DNA from: Herbiconiux sp. L3-i23
Lineage (GTDB): Bacteria > Actinomycetota > Actinomycetes > Actinomycetales > Microbacteriaceae
Reading direction: 5' to 3'
Assembly (NCBI RefSeq): GCF_023734115.1
Contig: NZ_AP025737.1
Span: forward strand, 1,922,001-1,986,000
DNA length: 64,000 bases
The notes below the pieces were generated by a model, which was given only the letters and a program-made list of their open reading frames with translations, had not been told where the DNA came from and ran no database searches. Position numbers and translations under genes: made by a program. Shown here in pieces: positions 6,461 through 15,867 of the stretch (its first letter is position 1; each line of letters begins with the position of its first letter).

Positions 6461-9001
6461 TCAGGCCGCGGAGCGGACCCGACGGCGGATGACCACGACG
6501 GCGAGACCGGCCACGAGCATCGCGAGCGCGACCCCCAGCGCGAGGTCGGCGCGCACACCGGTCGACGCGATCGCGGTGTCGGTGTAGGTGCCGCACGCGA
6601 CCTCGCCACCCAGCGGGAAGGCGAACGACACCGGGTCGAGCGCAGTACCGGACTGGTAGAACCCGCCGAACGCCTGCGCACCCGTCGAGGTGAGCGTGGC
6701 CGAAGCGTTGCTCCACGAGATCTCCGACGACGAGCGGTCGGCCGACGGCAGGGCGAGAGTCGCGAGCACGATGCCGGAGGCGTCGACGTCGGGACCGTTC
6801 AGCGAATTCGACTTCACGTCCGCGATGAGCGACGCGGTGTTCGCGCCGGTCACCCGGACACGCACATCCGAGATCTTCAGGTCGAGCTGACCGCCGTGGC
6901 CCGTGAAGCGCACGGAGCCGCCGAAACCGACCTGGCCGATCGAGCCGTCGGTGTTGAACGATCCGGTTCCCCCGGTCCAGCGATAGTCGCCGCCGTTCTC
7001 GGCGACGCTGCTGAAGGTGACGCTGCCGTTCGCGATGGGACCGCTGATGTACGACCGGAACGACTGCTTGACGCCCCACTCGACCGACGCACCGGACACC
7101 GCGCGGGCGACGCACTCCTTCTGCACCGACGCCGGGTCGGCGGAGGGCAGGGTGATCGGCGGGACGACGACCGGCGGGGTGACCGCGGCCGCGGGCCAGG
7201 TGAAGTTCAGCGTGACGGCTGCCGGCGGCTTGTTCGCCTGCGCGGGAGTCGTTCCGCTCAGGTAGAAGAAGGCGCGGATGGCCGACGGGACCTCGGCGAT
7301 GAACTGGTTGGGCCACGCGTCGGCGTACTCACCGGACCAGGTGCCCGGAGCCGTGGTTCCCGCGTAGGCGGGGGTCGCCGTGACCGCGCCGGCGGCACCC
7401 GCCGCCGGAGCGCCGGTCGCACCGGTGAAGGTGGCGAAGGTGACGCGCTTCGCGGTGGTCATGGTGTCGGTCGTCATGTCGGCGCTCCAGCTGCCGCGTC
7501 CGTCGCGTCCGAGGGTCAGGACGGGGTCGGTGAGCGTGAACTGGGCGGGACTCATGCCGGGGTACGGCAGGACGCTGAGCGAACCGTCGAACTCGATGCG
7601 GGCGCAGTTCGCGTCGGCGGTGACGTCGCCGCCCGCGAAGACGAAGGTCTCGCCGTCGACGGTGACATCGCCGGTCGCCGACTTCGTCCACGCGTCGCTG
7701 TACACGCTCATGCCCCAACGCGCGGTGGCGCCGGTCGAGCTCGTCGCGGAGCTCGCGGGGGCGCAGACGGCGGTGACCGTGCTGTCGACGATGCGGAAGT
7801 TCTGCGCGGTGGCGGTCTGCGAGGCGGCGAAACCGGTCGACGGGACGAACACCGCCGTGATGGCGGTGGCGCCGGCCGCGAGGGTCGTCGAATACGTCGC
7901 GACGCCGTTCACGACGGGTGCGGTGCCGAGGACGGTCGAGGTCGTCGAGCCGGCGCGCACGCCGCGGAACTCGACGGTGCCGGCCGCGGTTCCGGTCGTC
8001 GCGGTGACCGTGGCGGTGAGGGTCGACGCGGTCCCCACGAACGTGGGTCCTGCGGGCGCGGCCGCGAGCGTCGTGGTGGTGGTCACGGCGGGCGTCGTCG
8101 CGGCGGTCACGGAGTGGGTGACGCTCTGCGAGGTGGACGAGGTGAAGGCCGCTGCGTCCGTGGGCGTGAACACCGCACTGAGCTGGTGGCTGCCGACGGT
8201 CAGCGCGGTGGCCGACGTCGTCGCGACACCGGACGAGGTCGGGGCGCTGCCGAGCGACGTCGTGCCGTCGAAGAACTCGACGGTGCCTGCTGCGGCGGGC
8301 GACACGGTCGCGGTGAGCGAGACGGGGGTGCCCTCGGTCGACGGGGTCGGCGCGGCGACGAGGCTGGTGGTGGTCGTCTGCTGCACGGGGGCCGCTTCGT
8401 ACGGCCACGAGAAGGTCATCGTGTCGAGGGCGGTGCCCGCGCCGTAGCTGGCGCCGAAGATCTCACCGAGCTTCGCGGTTCCGGTGACCGGCACGTTGGA
8501 GTAGGTGAGGACGCCGTTCGCGTCGGTCGGCGTTCCCGCAGTGAACGTGGCGATGACATCGGTGCCGCTTGCGGAGGAGGTGGTCGTGTAGTCGTAATCG
8601 GCGGTGATGGTGCCGGCGCCGCTCGAATCGACGGCCACGATGAGATCCGATAGACGGATGTTCGTGATCCCGTGCGCGGGGACGGCCCACGTCAGGTCGC
8701 CGGTGTACTCGACGCTGCCGCCGCCGGTGCGCGAACCGCTGCCGGTGCCCCAGGTGTATCCGCTTCCGGTGACGGCGGCGTCGTCAGCGGCGGTCGCCGT
8801 TCCGCCGAACGCGGCGACGTAGCTGCGCCAGCTGGCTTTGAAGCCCCAGTCGAGCGTTGCGCCTGAGACGTCGCCGGGGGCGGCGTTCGCGGGCATCGCG
8901 GTGACGAGGCCCGCGCCGGTGGCGAGGAGCGCTGCCGTCACTGCCGCGAGCAGTCGGGTCGGGCGCCGTCTGGCGCGCGTGCGTGATGAAGGTAATGACA
9001 C
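6461..9001 (-). CDS. Large HtaA-domain haem-binding surface protein with Ig-like repeats
   Basis: Predicted cell-surface haem-capture protein of 846 residues. The order is: signal peptide (residues 12-35, ending PANA|APGD); HtaA domain about 38-205 (begins LDWGFKASWRSYV); two Ig-like (Big_3) repeats about 215-310 and 320-410; a second HtaA domain about 415-600 (ARWGMSVYSDAW); a third about 620-800 (VEWGVKQSFRSYI); a C-terminal membrane segment about 812-838 and a basic tail RRRVRSAA. HtaA domains bind haem in corynebacterial HtaA/HtaB proteins. No LPXTG motif is visible. The start is GTG 9001, preceded by GGAGA at correct spacing, not the upstream ATG. It is divergent from hmuT with two iron boxes between, so it is probably repressed when iron is plentiful. 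Confidence 0.9.
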   Translation of the reverse strand: MSLPSSRTRARRRPTRLLAAVTAALLATGAGLVTAMPANAAPGDVSGATLDWGFKASWRSYVAAFGGTATAADDAAVTGSGYTWGTGSGSRTGGGSVEYTGDLTWAVPAHGITNIRLSDLIVAVDSSGAGTITADYDYTTTSSASGTDVIATFTAGTPTDANGVLTYSNVPVTGTAKLGEIFGASYGAGTALDTMTFSWPYEAAPVQQTTTTSLVAAPTPSTEGTPVSLTATVSPAAAGTVEFFDGTTSLGSAPTSSGVATTSATALTVGSHQLSAVFTPTDAAAFTSSTSQSVTHSVTAATTPAVTTTTTLAAAPAGPTFVGTASTLTATVTATTGTAAGTVEFRGVRAGSTTSTVLGTAPVVNGVATYSTTLAAGATAITAVFVPSTGFAASQTATAQNFRIVDSTVTAVCAPASSATSSTGATARWGMSVYSDAWTKSATGDVTVDGETFVFAGGDVTADANCARIEFDGSLSVLPYPGMSPAQFTLTDPVLTLGRDGRGSWSADMTTDTMTTAKRVTFATFTGATGAPAAGAAGAVTATPAYAGTTAPGTWSGEYADAWPNQFIAEVPSAIRAFFYLSGTTPAQANKPPAAVTLNFTWPAAAVTPPVVVPPITLPSADPASVQKECVARAVSGASVEWGVKQSFRSYISGPIANGSVTFSSVAENGGDYRWTGGTGSFNTDGSIGQVGFGGSVRFTGHGGQLDLKISDVRVRVTGANTASLIADVKSNSLNGPDVDASGIVLATLALPSADRSSSEISWSNASATLTSTGAQAFGGFYQSGTALDPVSFAFPLGGEVACGTYTDTAIASTGVRADLALGVALAMLVAGLAVVVIRRRVRSAA

Positions 9002-9057
9002 GAGAGTTCTCCGGTATCGAGAGAGCCCCAGGGGTGGGGGCGGCGCCGGTCGGCGCA

Positions 9058-9076
9058 TGAGGTAAGGCTTACCTCA
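9058..9076. promoter_or_regulatory. Iron box 1 (DtxR/IdeR-type operator)
   Basis: The 19-bp sequence TGAGGTAAGGCTTACCTCA is palindromic except at its centre base and closely resembles the DtxR/IdeR operator consensus TTAGGTTAGGCTAACCTAA. It lies 57 bp upstream of the HtaA gene start and 52 bp upstream of hmuT, placing both transcripts under likely iron control. Confidence 0.9.
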
Positions 9077-9091
9077 CATAACTTCTATCAG

Positions 9092-9110
9092 TAAGGTAAG
9101 GCTTACCGAA
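9092..9110. promoter_or_regulatory. Iron box 2 (DtxR/IdeR-type operator)
   Basis: TAAGGTAAGGCTTACCGAA is a second match to the iron-box consensus. Its centre is 34 bp (about three helical turns) from that of box 1. It is 18 bp before the hmuT start codon, so a bound repressor would cover the hmuT promoter or transcription start. Confidence 0.85.
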
Positions 9111-9127
9111 AGACCTGGATCGGATCT

Positions 9128-10231
9128 ATGTCACAGCTTCCTCGGCGAGCGTCGGCTGCGCTCGCATCGCTCGTCGTCGTGCTCGGGCTCGCCGCGTGCG
9201 CCCCCGCGTCCGCCACCTCCAGCGGCGGGGAGTCGGTCGACTGCTCCGCAGCGGTCGCCACCCCGCTGTCCGAGATCGCCGAATCGTCGGGCGACGCAAC
9301 AGGACCTGCGACGGCATGCCTCGTCGACTCCGACGTCCCTGCACCGCAGGTCGCGCCCGAGCCCGAACTGCCCGCCACCGTGACCGACGTGCAGGGCACC
9401 ACGGTGACCGTCACGGACACGAGCCGCATCCTCGCTCTCGACGTGAGCGGCACGCTCGCATCGACGGTCTATTCTCTCGGGCTCGGCGACAGCCTCGTCG
9501 GTCGCGACGTGGCGACCTCTTTCCCCGGCTCCGACGAGCTCCCGCTCGTGACCGGCAGCGGGCACGACCTGAACGGCGAGGCTATCCTCGGCCTCGCCCC
9601 GACCGTCCTGCTCACCGACTCGTCGGTGGGGCCCTGGGATACCGTGCTGCAGGTCCGCGATGCCGGCATCCCCGTCGTCGTCGTGACCCCCGAACGCAGC
9701 ATGGACAACGTCGGCGATCTGACCATGGCCATCGCAACCGCGCTCGGCGTTCCGGAGGCAGGCGAGGCGCTCGTCGACGAGGTCGACCGCCGCCTCGACG
9801 AGGTCCAGGACCAGATCGACCGCATTGCGCCCGCGGCGGCCGACGACAAGGTGCGGATGATCTTCCTCTACGTCCGCGGCGCCGCCAACGTCTATTACGT
9901 CTTCGGCGAGGGATCGGGCGCCGATTCGCTCATCACCCGACTGGGCGGCATCGACGTCGCGGCGGAGGTCGGCATCGCGAACGCACGGCCGATCACCGCT
10001 GAGAGCCTCGTGGCCGCGGCACCCGACCTCGTACTCGTGATGACGAAGGGACTCGCATCGGTGAACGGGGTCGACGGCCTCCTCGAGGCGGTGCCGGCGC
10101 TCGCCCAGACCCCGGCCGGTGCCGATCGTCGGATCGTCGACATGGCCGACTCGGAGATCCTCGGCTTCGGACCGCGCTCTCCCGCCGTCCTCGAGGCGCT
10201 CGCGCGGGCCATCTACGCGCCCGCGTCGTGA
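9128..10231 (+). CDS. hmuT: Haem ABC transporter substrate-binding lipoprotein
   Basis: Receives haem at the cell surface and hands it to the HmuUV transporter. The 367-residue protein has a lipoprotein signal (lipobox LAAC, Cys24) and a BtuF-like binding fold. Marker segments are RILALDVSGTLASTVYSLGLGDSLVGRD, IVTPERS-type VVVVTPERS, an internal helix with DEVDRRLDEVQDQIDR, and the C-terminal SEILGFGPRSPAVLEALARAIY. A low-complexity linker follows the lipid-anchored cysteine. It is the first gene of a four-gene overlapping operon (hmuT stop and hmuU start overlap as GTGA) and lies directly downstream of the two iron boxes. Confidence 0.92.
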   Translation: MSQLPRRASAALASLVVVLGLAACAPASATSSGGESVDCSAAVATPLSEIAESSGDATGPATACLVDSDVPAPQVAPEPELPATVTDVQGTTVTVTDTSRILALDVSGTLASTVYSLGLGDSLVGRDVATSFPGSDELPLVTGSGHDLNGEAILGLAPTVLLTDSSVGPWDTVLQVRDAGIPVVVVTPERSMDNVGDLTMAIATALGVPEAGEALVDEVDRRLDEVQDQIDRIAPAAADDKVRMIFLYVRGAANVYYVFGEGSGADSLITRLGGIDVAAEVGIANARPITAESLVAAAPDLVLVMTKGLASVNGVDGLLEAVPALAQTPAGADRRIVDMADSEILGFGPRSPAVLEALARAIYAPAS

Positions 10232-11316
10232 CGACGCTCCCCCGCACGGCGGACGCAGCGGCACCGTCTCCCGCACGCACTCGCGGCGGCCGTGCCGTCC
10301 TGCTCGGCGGAGCACTGCTCGTCGCGCTCATCGTCGCCGTCGTCGCGTCGGCGGCGTCGGGCCAGCTCGCCATCCCCGCCCGCGAGGTGCTGGGATCGCT
10401 GCTCCACGCGGCGGGGATCGACGCCCTGCCGCTTCCGCAACAGCCCGGGGCCGAAGAGACGCTCTGGACGATCCGCTTCCCGCGCGTGGTGATGTCGATC
10501 CTCGTCGGGGCCGCACTCGCGGCTTCCGGCGCCGTCCTGCAGGCCGTCTTCGGCAACCCGCTGGCCGAGCCGGGCGTCATCGGCGTCTCCTCCGGGGCGG
10601 CCGTCGGCGCTGCGGCCGCGATCGTCTTCGGCTGGAGCGCTGCAGGTCCGTGGACGGTCGCCGCCGCCGCGTTCGTCACCGGCGTCGCGTCGGTGCTCGT
10701 CGTCTACCTGACCGCGAGGCGGGCCGGTCGCACCGAGGTCGTCACCCTCCTCCTCACCGGCGTCGCCGTGACCGCCGTCACCGGCGCGGGCCTCGCCCTG
10801 CTCACTTTCCTCGGAGACCAGCAGGCACGAGAGCAGATCGTCTTCTGGCAGCTGGGCAGCCTCAACGGATCGCGCTGGAGCGACATCGCGGTCGTTCTGC
10901 CGGTCACCGTCGCGGGGGTCGCCGTGTCGGTGCTTCTCGGCCGTCGCCTCGATCTGCTTGCGCTCGGTGAGCGCTCCGCCCGCCACCTCGGAGTGCGCGT
11001 CGAGGCGTTGCGCGCGGTGTCCGTCGTCACGGTCGCGCTCCTGGTCGCCGTCGCGGTCGCGTTCACCGGAGTCATCGGCTTCGTGGGCCTCGTGGTACCG
11101 CACCTCGTGCGGATGGTGATCGGTCCTGCCCACCGGCCGCTCATCCTCGACAGCGCGATCGGCGGCGCACTGCTGCTCGTCGTCGCCGACCTCGTCGCCC
11201 GCACCGCGGTCCCCTACGCGGACCTCCCGATCGGCATGCTCACCGCCCTCGTCGGCGGCCCGTTCTTCTTCTGGCTGCTCCGCCGCACCCGTAACCGGGC
11301 GGGAGGGTGGTCGTGA
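10228..11316 (+). CDS. hmuU: Haem ABC transporter permease
   Basis: FecCD/BtuC-family permease that passes haem across the cytoplasmic membrane. The 362 residues contain about ten membrane segments and the family signatures [41 protein letters not shown], and GFVGLVVPHLVRMVIG-HRPLILDSAIGGALLL. The start GTG 10228 overlaps the hmuT stop by four bases, and its 3' end overlaps hmuV the same way. Confidence 0.94.
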   Translation: MTTLPRTADAAAPSPARTRGGRAVLLGGALLVALIVAVVASAASGQLAIPAREVLGSLLHAAGIDALPLPQQPGAEETLWTIRFPRVVMSILVGAALAASGAVLQAVFGNPLAEPGVIGVSSGAAVGAAAAIVFGWSAAGPWTVAAAAFVTGVASVLVVYLTARRAGRTEVVTLLLTGVAVTAVTGAGLALLTFLGDQQAREQIVFWQLGSLNGSRWSDIAVVLPVTVAGVAVSVLLGRRLDLLALGERSARHLGVRVEALRAVSVVTVALLVAVAVAFTGVIGFVGLVVPHLVRMVIGPAHRPLILDSAIGGALLLVVADLVARTAVPYADLPIGMLTALVGGPFFFWLLRRTRNRAGGWS

Positions 11317-12101
11317 CCGCCGCGGTCGTCGCCTCGGACATCGTCGTCTCGATCGGCGGCCGCCGAATCCTCGACGGCGTCTCCGTCGAGGTGCCCGCGG
11401 GTCGCGTGCACGCGCTGCTGGGACCGAACGGCGCCGGCAAGTCGACGCTGCTCGCCGCACTGTCCGGCGACCTCCCCGCGGAGTCCGGCCGAGTCGAGAT
11501 CGTCGGACGCTCCATCGCGCAGTGGCGTGTCCGCGAACTCGCCCGCGAACGCGCGGTGCTGACCCAGGATCACGCGGTCTCTTTCTCCTTCCCGGTCAGC
11601 GACGTCGTCACGATGGGTCGTGCCCCGTGGGTCCGCACCCCTCGGGAGGAGGATGACGAGCGCGCCGTCGACGCCGCCATCGCCGCCGTCGAGCTCGATC
11701 ACCTCCGCGACCGGGCGGTGCCGACACTGTCCGGAGGAGAGCGGGCGCGCACGGCCATCGCCCGCGTCCTCGCCCAAGAGGCCGGCATCCTGCTGCTCGA
11801 CGAACCCACCGCAGCCCTCGACCTGCGACACCAGGAGCAGACCATGCGCCTCGCGCGGCGGGTGGCATCGGGGGGCGGAACGGTGATCGTCGTCGTCCAC
11901 GACCTGACCCTCGCCGCGGCCTACGCCGACCGGGTGACCCTGCTCGCCGAGGGCCGCGTCGCCGCCGAGGGCACTCTCGACGAGATCGGCGCCGACCTGC
12001 TCGGCGCCGTGTACGACCAGCCGGTCGAGTTCATCCGCCATCCGTCCAGCGGCTCCGTCATCGTGCAGCCGATCCGCCCCCGTCTCGAGGACCAGCCATG
12101 A
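11313..12101 (+). CDS. hmuV: Haem ABC transporter ATP-binding protein
   Basis: ATPase subunit that drives haem import with HmuU. The 262-residue protein has Walker A GPNGAGKST, the Q-loop region, signature LSGGERAR, Walker B ILLLDEP with the D-loop TAALD, and the switch histidine in VVVHDLTLAAAYADRV. The start chosen is GTG 11313, which gives the usual four-base overlap with hmuU; GTG 11307 would add two residues. A downstream surface-protein gene overlaps the stop as ATGA. Confidence 0.94.
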   Translation: MTAAVVASDIVVSIGGRRILDGVSVEVPAGRVHALLGPNGAGKSTLLAALSGDLPAESGRVEIVGRSIAQWRVRELARERAVLTQDHAVSFSFPVSDVVTMGRAPWVRTPREEDDERAVDAAIAAVELDHLRDRAVPTLSGGERARTAIARVLAQEAGILLLDEPTAALDLRHQEQTMRLARRVASGGGTVIVVVHDLTLAAAYADRVTLLAEGRVAAEGTLDEIGADLLGAVYDQPVEFIRHPSSGSVIVQPIRPRLEDQP

Positions 12102-12868
12102 CATTCCGTTCCGCCCGCCGCATCGCCGCACTCTCCGCCCTGCTCGTCGCCGGGATCGCCGTGCTCACCCCGGCCTCCCCCGCCCTCGCCGCCGGCACCG
12201 TCGACGCGGTGGCGCCCGACGGCAGCCGTCTGACGGCCGCCGCCGACGCGGAGACGGTGCTGACGGTCTCGGGTTCCGGCTTCCAGTCGATTCCGGCGGG
12301 CTTCGGCGGGATCTACGTCATGTTCGGCACCGTGTCGGGCGATTCCTGGCAGCCGAGCGCCGGGGGTGAGTCCGGCATCGACTACCGCTACGTGAACGAC
12401 GACCCCGAGTCGCCCGCCGGCTTCCAGCAGTTCATCGCGTTCCCCGGCAGCTCGACCGAGGCCGAGGCGTCCGGCGGCACGATCTCGCCGGAGGGCACCT
12501 GGTCGGCCACCATCACCATCCCGGGATCCGCGCTCGAGGTCACCGATTCGAGTGGTGCGGTGTCGCAGCTCGACTGCCTCGTCGAGCGATGCGGCATCAT
12601 CACGATCGGCGCCCACGGCGTGGTCAACGCGAACAACGAGAGCTTCACCCCGGTCGTCTTCGAGGCGGCCGCGACCCCCGAGCCGACGACCCCGGCGACG
12701 CCCGAGCCCGCCGCCGAACCGACGCCGGACGACAGCGCAGTACCGGTCGCCGACGTCGACGGATCCGACCCGATACTGCCTCTCGTCGTCGGGATCGCCG
12801 TCATCGTCGTCGCCGCCGTCGGCGCGGTACTCGTCGCGCGGCGCCGGGCGCGTCGCACGCAGGCCTGA
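12098..12868 (+). CDS. Secreted, membrane-anchored protein of the haem operon
   Basis: A 256-residue exported protein with signal peptide residues 1-32 (ending ALA|AGTV) and one extracellular domain of about 165 residues. That domain has a Cys pair (LDCLVERCG) and an HtaA-like end region (GIITIGAHGVVNANNESFTPVVFE). A Pro/Glu/Thr/Ala-rich wall-spanning stretch (about 195-225), a C-terminal membrane segment and RRRARRTQA follow. Similar proteins accompany hmuTUV in many actinobacteria and are thought to bind or relay haem at the wall. No sortase motif is seen. The ATG overlaps the hmuV stop by four bases, so it belongs to the operon. Confidence 0.8.
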   Translation: MTFRSARRIAALSALLVAGIAVLTPASPALAAGTVDAVAPDGSRLTAAADAETVLTVSGSGFQSIPAGFGGIYVMFGTVSGDSWQPSAGGESGIDYRYVNDDPESPAGFQQFIAFPGSSTEAEASGGTISPEGTWSATITIPGSALEVTDSSGAVSQLDCLVERCGIITIGAHGVVNANNESFTPVVFEAAATPEPTTPATPEPAAEPTPDDSAVPVADVDGSDPILPLVVGIAVIVVAAVGAVLVARRRARRTQA

Positions 12869-12927
12869 GCGGACAGCCGATCGCGTCGTTCAGCCGCCGT
12901 TCACCCGGCTGAGCGACGCTTCGGCGC

Positions 12928-13170
12928 ATGTCGATGTCAGATCCGTTCCTCCCCGTCGATCCCGAACGTCCCGAGGTCGACGACGACCGCGACGTGCACG
13001 AGGGCGCGGCGGACGAGCCCGACGAGCTTCCCGACGCGGCCGTCGATGAAACCGGCGTCGACGAGTCCGAAGACGAGCTCCACCCGCACGCGTCGGTGTT
13101 CCGCACCTCTCACGCGGGCGAGCGCCTCACGGCGGGCGAGCTCGAGACGGATCTCGACACCGAGAGCTGA
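12928..13170 (+). CDS. Small acidic protein of unknown function
   Basis: An 80-residue, strongly acidic, Pro-rich hydrophilic protein (long Asp/Glu runs such as EVDDDRDVHE and DESEDELHPH) with no membrane segment. The ATG at 12928 lacks a strong RBS; the second Met (12934) is an alternative. It lies 59 bp after the haem operon and ends seven bases before a shared bidirectional terminator. Codon use is like its neighbours. No family was recognised. Confidence 0.55.
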   Translation: MSMSDPFLPVDPERPEVDDDRDVHEGAADEPDELPDAAVDETGVDESEDELHPHASVFRTSHAGERLTAGELETDLDTES

Positions 13171-13176
13171 AAAGAG

Positions 13177-13209
13177 AAGGCGTCGGGACCGGATCGGTCC
13201 CGACGCCTT
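13177..13209. terminator. Bidirectional terminator between the haem region and glyS
   Basis: A perfect 14-bp stem (13177-13190 with 13196-13209; AAGGCGTCGGGACC) with a 5-base loop lies between the convergent ends of the acidic-protein gene and glyS. The AA/TT ends give short T-tracts on both strands. Confidence 0.85.
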
Positions 13210-13227
13210 ATCGCGGCATGCGACTGC

Positions 13228-14610
13228 TCAGGAGCCGATGAGGCGCTCCGCCAGGTAGCCGTGCAGACGGTCGAGCGAGACGCGCTCCTGCGACATCGTG
13301 TCGCGCTCGCGGATCGTGGCCGCCTTGTCGTCGAGGGTCTCGAAGTCGACGGTGATGCAGAACGGCGTACCGATCTCGTCCTGACGGCGGTAGCGGCGGC
13401 CGATGGCGCCGGCGTCGTCGAAGTCGACGTTCCAGTCGAGACGCAGGTCGGCGGCGAGCTGCTTCGCGACGGGCGAGAGCTGCTCGTTGCGCGAGAGGGG
13501 CAGCACGGCGGCCTTCACCGGCGCGAGGCGACGATCGAGGCGCAGCACGGTGCGCTTGTCGACGCCGCCCTTGGTGTTGGGCGCCTCGTCCTCGGAGTAG
13601 GCGTCGACGAGGAAGGCCATCAGCGAGCGGGTGAGACCGGCGGCGGGCTCGATGACGTACGGAGTCCAGCGCTCGTTCTTCGTCTGATCGAAGTAGCTGA
13701 GGTCGGTGCCCGAGTGCTTCGAGTGGGTCGACAGGTCGAAGTCGGTGCGGTTCGCGACGCCTTCGAGCTCGCCGAACTCGCTGCCCTGGAAGCCGAAGCG
13801 GTACTCGATGTCGACGGTGCGCTTCGAGTAGTGCGACAGCTTCTCCTTCGGGTGCTCGTAGAGCCGGAGGTTGTCGGGGTTGATGCCGAGGTCGGTGTAC
13901 CAGGCGAAGCGCTGGTCGATCCAGTACTGGTGCCACTCTTCGTCGGTGCCGGGCTCGACGAAGAACTCCATCTCCATCTGCTCGAACTCGCGGGTGCGGA
14001 AGATGAAGTTGCCGGGCGTGATCTCGTTGCGGAAGCTCTTGCCGATCTGGCCGATGCCGAACGGCGGCTTCTGACGCGCCGCGTTCAGCACGTTGTTGAA
14101 GTTCACGAAGATGCCCTGCGCCGTCTCGGGGCGCAGGTAGTGCAGGCCCGCCTCGTCGTCGACGGGGCCGAGGAAGGTCTTCAACAGACCGGAGAAGCCG
14201 CGGGGCTCGGTCCACTGGCCACGGGTGCCGCAGTTGGCGCAGACGATGTCGAACAGGCCGTTCTCGGGCGCGCGACCCTTCTTCTCCTCGTACTCCTCCT
14301 CGAGGTGGTCGGCGCGGTAGCGCTTGTGGCAGACGAGGCACTCGACGAGCGGGTCGCTGAAGACCTCGACGTGGCCGGACGCCTCCCACACCTTGCGGGG
14401 CAGGATGACCGACGAGTCGAGGCCGACGACGTCTTCCCGACTGCGCACGACGGAACGCCACCACTGGCGCTTGATGTTCTCCTTGAGCTCGGTGCCGAGC
14501 GGACCGTAGTCCCACGCCGACCGCGAACCGCCGTAGATCTCACCGGCCTGGAAGACGAAGCCCCTGCGCTTGGCGAGGGCGATGACGTTGTCGAGACGGG
14601 AGGCGGCCAC
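13228..14610 (-). CDS. glyS: Glycyl-tRNA synthetase (alpha2 type)
   Basis: Class II aminoacyl-tRNA synthetase charging tRNA-Gly. At 460 residues it is the single-chain dimeric type found in actinobacteria. Visible features are the N-terminal [31 protein letters not shown], a Cys-rich insert (CLVCHKRY and CANCGTRG), class II motif 2 in [12 protein letters not shown] and [25 protein letters not shown], and a C-terminal anticodon-binding domain ([22 protein letters not shown]). The GTG start 14610 follows CAGGAG at good spacing. Its 5' untranslated region holds a perfect hairpin. Confidence 0.96.
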   Translation of the reverse strand: MAASRLDNVIALAKRRGFVFQAGEIYGGSRSAWDYGPLGTELKENIKRQWWRSVVRSREDVVGLDSSVILPRKVWEASGHVEVFSDPLVECLVCHKRYRADHLEEEYEEKKGRAPENGLFDIVCANCGTRGQWTEPRGFSGLLKTFLGPVDDEAGLHYLRPETAQGIFVNFNNVLNAARQKPPFGIGQIGKSFRNEITPGNFIFRTREFEQMEMEFFVEPGTDEEWHQYWIDQRFAWYTDLGINPDNLRLYEHPKEKLSHYSKRTVDIEYRFGFQGSEFGELEGVANRTDFDLSTHSKHSGTDLSYFDQTKNERWTPYVIEPAAGLTRSLMAFLVDAYSEDEAPNTKGGVDKRTVLRLDRRLAPVKAAVLPLSRNEQLSPVAKQLAADLRLDWNVDFDDAGAIGRRYRRQDEIGTPFCITVDFETLDDKAATIRERDTMSQERVSLDRLHGYLAERLIGS

Positions 14611-14627
14611 GAGAGCTCCTGAGGTAG

Positions 14628-14648
14628 GGCCGGTCTGGCTGACCGGCC
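14628..14648 (-). promoter_or_regulatory. Hairpin in the glyS 5' untranslated region
   Basis: GGCCGGTC and GACCGGCC (8-bp perfect stem, 5-base loop) lie 10 bases ahead of the glyS Shine-Dalgarno sequence. No T-run follows, so termination is unlikely; it could affect mRNA stability or ribosome access. It does not show the conserved T-box parts, so no glycine-specific regulation is claimed. Confidence 0.4.
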
Positions 14649-14705
14649 GATGCTGTGAAGGCTGTTGAAAAAGACGGCGCTGTCGGAAAAAAGCGCCCGG
14701 CCAGT

Positions 14706-15812
14706 CTACCGACGACGACGCAGCGCCATCTCCCGCCTCCTCCGTCCGGTCCGCCGCAGCGCTCCGGCCTCGTGCAGGACGGCGGCGACGCGGTCAACAT
14801 CCGACTCGTCGTTCCACAGGTGGAACGCCGCGCGCAGCCTTCCCGCGCGCCCCGAGACGCGGATCCCCGCCGCGATCAGCAGTGCGAGGTGCGCGCCGTC
14901 GGGATCGGGCCAGGTGACGATCGCCTGATGCTGCTCGTCGATGCCCAACGCATCGCAGAGCATGTCACCGAGGCCGCTCGCGCGCTGCCACACCTCGGCG
15001 ATGTCGAGTCCCCCGAACATCGTGATCGCGGGCTCTGCTCCCACCCACGCCTGCCACGCCGGAGAGACATCGAAACGCCGCGCATCGGTGGCGAGAGACA
15101 TGGCGGGCCCGTAGCAGTTCGCCCACGGGTCGTCGCCGGCGTACCAGCCGGCCTGCGTCGGGACGAGCAGGTCGGCGAGTCGCGAGCGGAGGGTGAGGAA
15201 GGCGACTCCGCGCGGCGAGCACAGCCATTTGTAGCTGTGGCAGATGGTGGCGTCCCAGGGCGATGCGTCGACCGGGAGCACTCCGACGGCCTGGGTGGTG
15301 TCGCAGAGCGTCAGCACGTCGTGACGCCGGGCGGCCTCGAGGATCGCATCGGTGTCGGCGATCCGTCCCGTCGCCGACTGCACGAGCGAGAACGCGACCA
15401 GCCAGGTCTCGTCCGTCAGCGCGTCGGCGAGCGCGTCGAGTTCCACGGCGCGAAGCCGGATGCCAGGACGCGCGACGAAGGGGAACTCGATCGACGAGAA
15501 GTCCCCCGCCACGACGACCACCTCGGCGCCGTCCGGTGCGGCGTCGGCGATGAGACTCGTAATCACCGACGTCTGCGATCCGATCGCGACCGCCTCGACC
15601 GGGACCGCCACGAGGCCCGCGTAGGCGGCACGGGTCCGGGCGATGACGGCGTCGTATCCCTGGGGGTCGCGGTCGGCGGCGTACCAGGCGGCGAGGTCCG
15701 CGGTCATTGCGGCGACGCTGTGTCTGGTCGGCAGCCCGATCGACGCGACCGCCAGGTAGCCGCGGGGGTCGGCGAACTGGTCGATCGCGGCGGTGAGCGC
15801 GTCAGAGGTCAT
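14706..15812 (-). CDS. PLP-dependent class V aminotransferase-fold enzyme
   Basis: A 368-residue fold-type I PLP enzyme resembling class V aminotransferases / cysteine desulfurase-like proteins (kynureninase/isopenicillin epimerase group). It has [16 protein letters not shown] (phosphate-binding turn), the Asp in [15 protein letters not shown] that contacts the PLP nitrogen, and the Schiff-base Lys in [16 protein letters not shown]. The substrate cannot be told from sequence. The start is ATG 15812. It lies upstream of glyS on the same strand with a 95-bp gap and is divergent from the kinase-like gene. Confidence 0.85.
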   Translation of the reverse strand: MTSDALTAAIDQFADPRGYLAVASIGLPTRHSVAAMTADLAAWYAADRDPQGYDAVIARTRAAYAGLVAVPVEAVAIGSQTSVITSLIADAAPDGAEVVVVAGDFSSIEFPFVARPGIRLRAVELDALADALTDETWLVAFSLVQSATGRIADTDAILEAARRHDVLTLCDTTQAVGVLPVDASPWDATICHSYKWLCSPRGVAFLTLRSRLADLLVPTQAGWYAGDDPWANCYGPAMSLATDARRFDVSPAWQAWVGAEPAITMFGGLDIAEVWQRASGLGDMLCDALGIDEQHQAIVTWPDPDGAHLALLIAAGIRVSGRAGRLRAAFHLWNDESDVDRVAAVLHEAGALRRTGRRRREMALRRRR

Positions 15813-15867
15813 GCCCCATCCTCACTCCGAGAGCGGCGCGCCACCAGGGTTTCGCTAGCATGAGCCG

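Noticed and set aside
12098-12868. Sortase-anchored haem protein
   Set aside because: A wall-spanning linker, membrane helix and basic tail are present, but no LPXTG, LAXTG or NPXTG motif was found before the helix.
14611-14705. T-box leader upstream of glyS
   Set aside because: There is no T-box core sequence, no specifier loop and no terminator/antiterminator pair in the 95 bp available.
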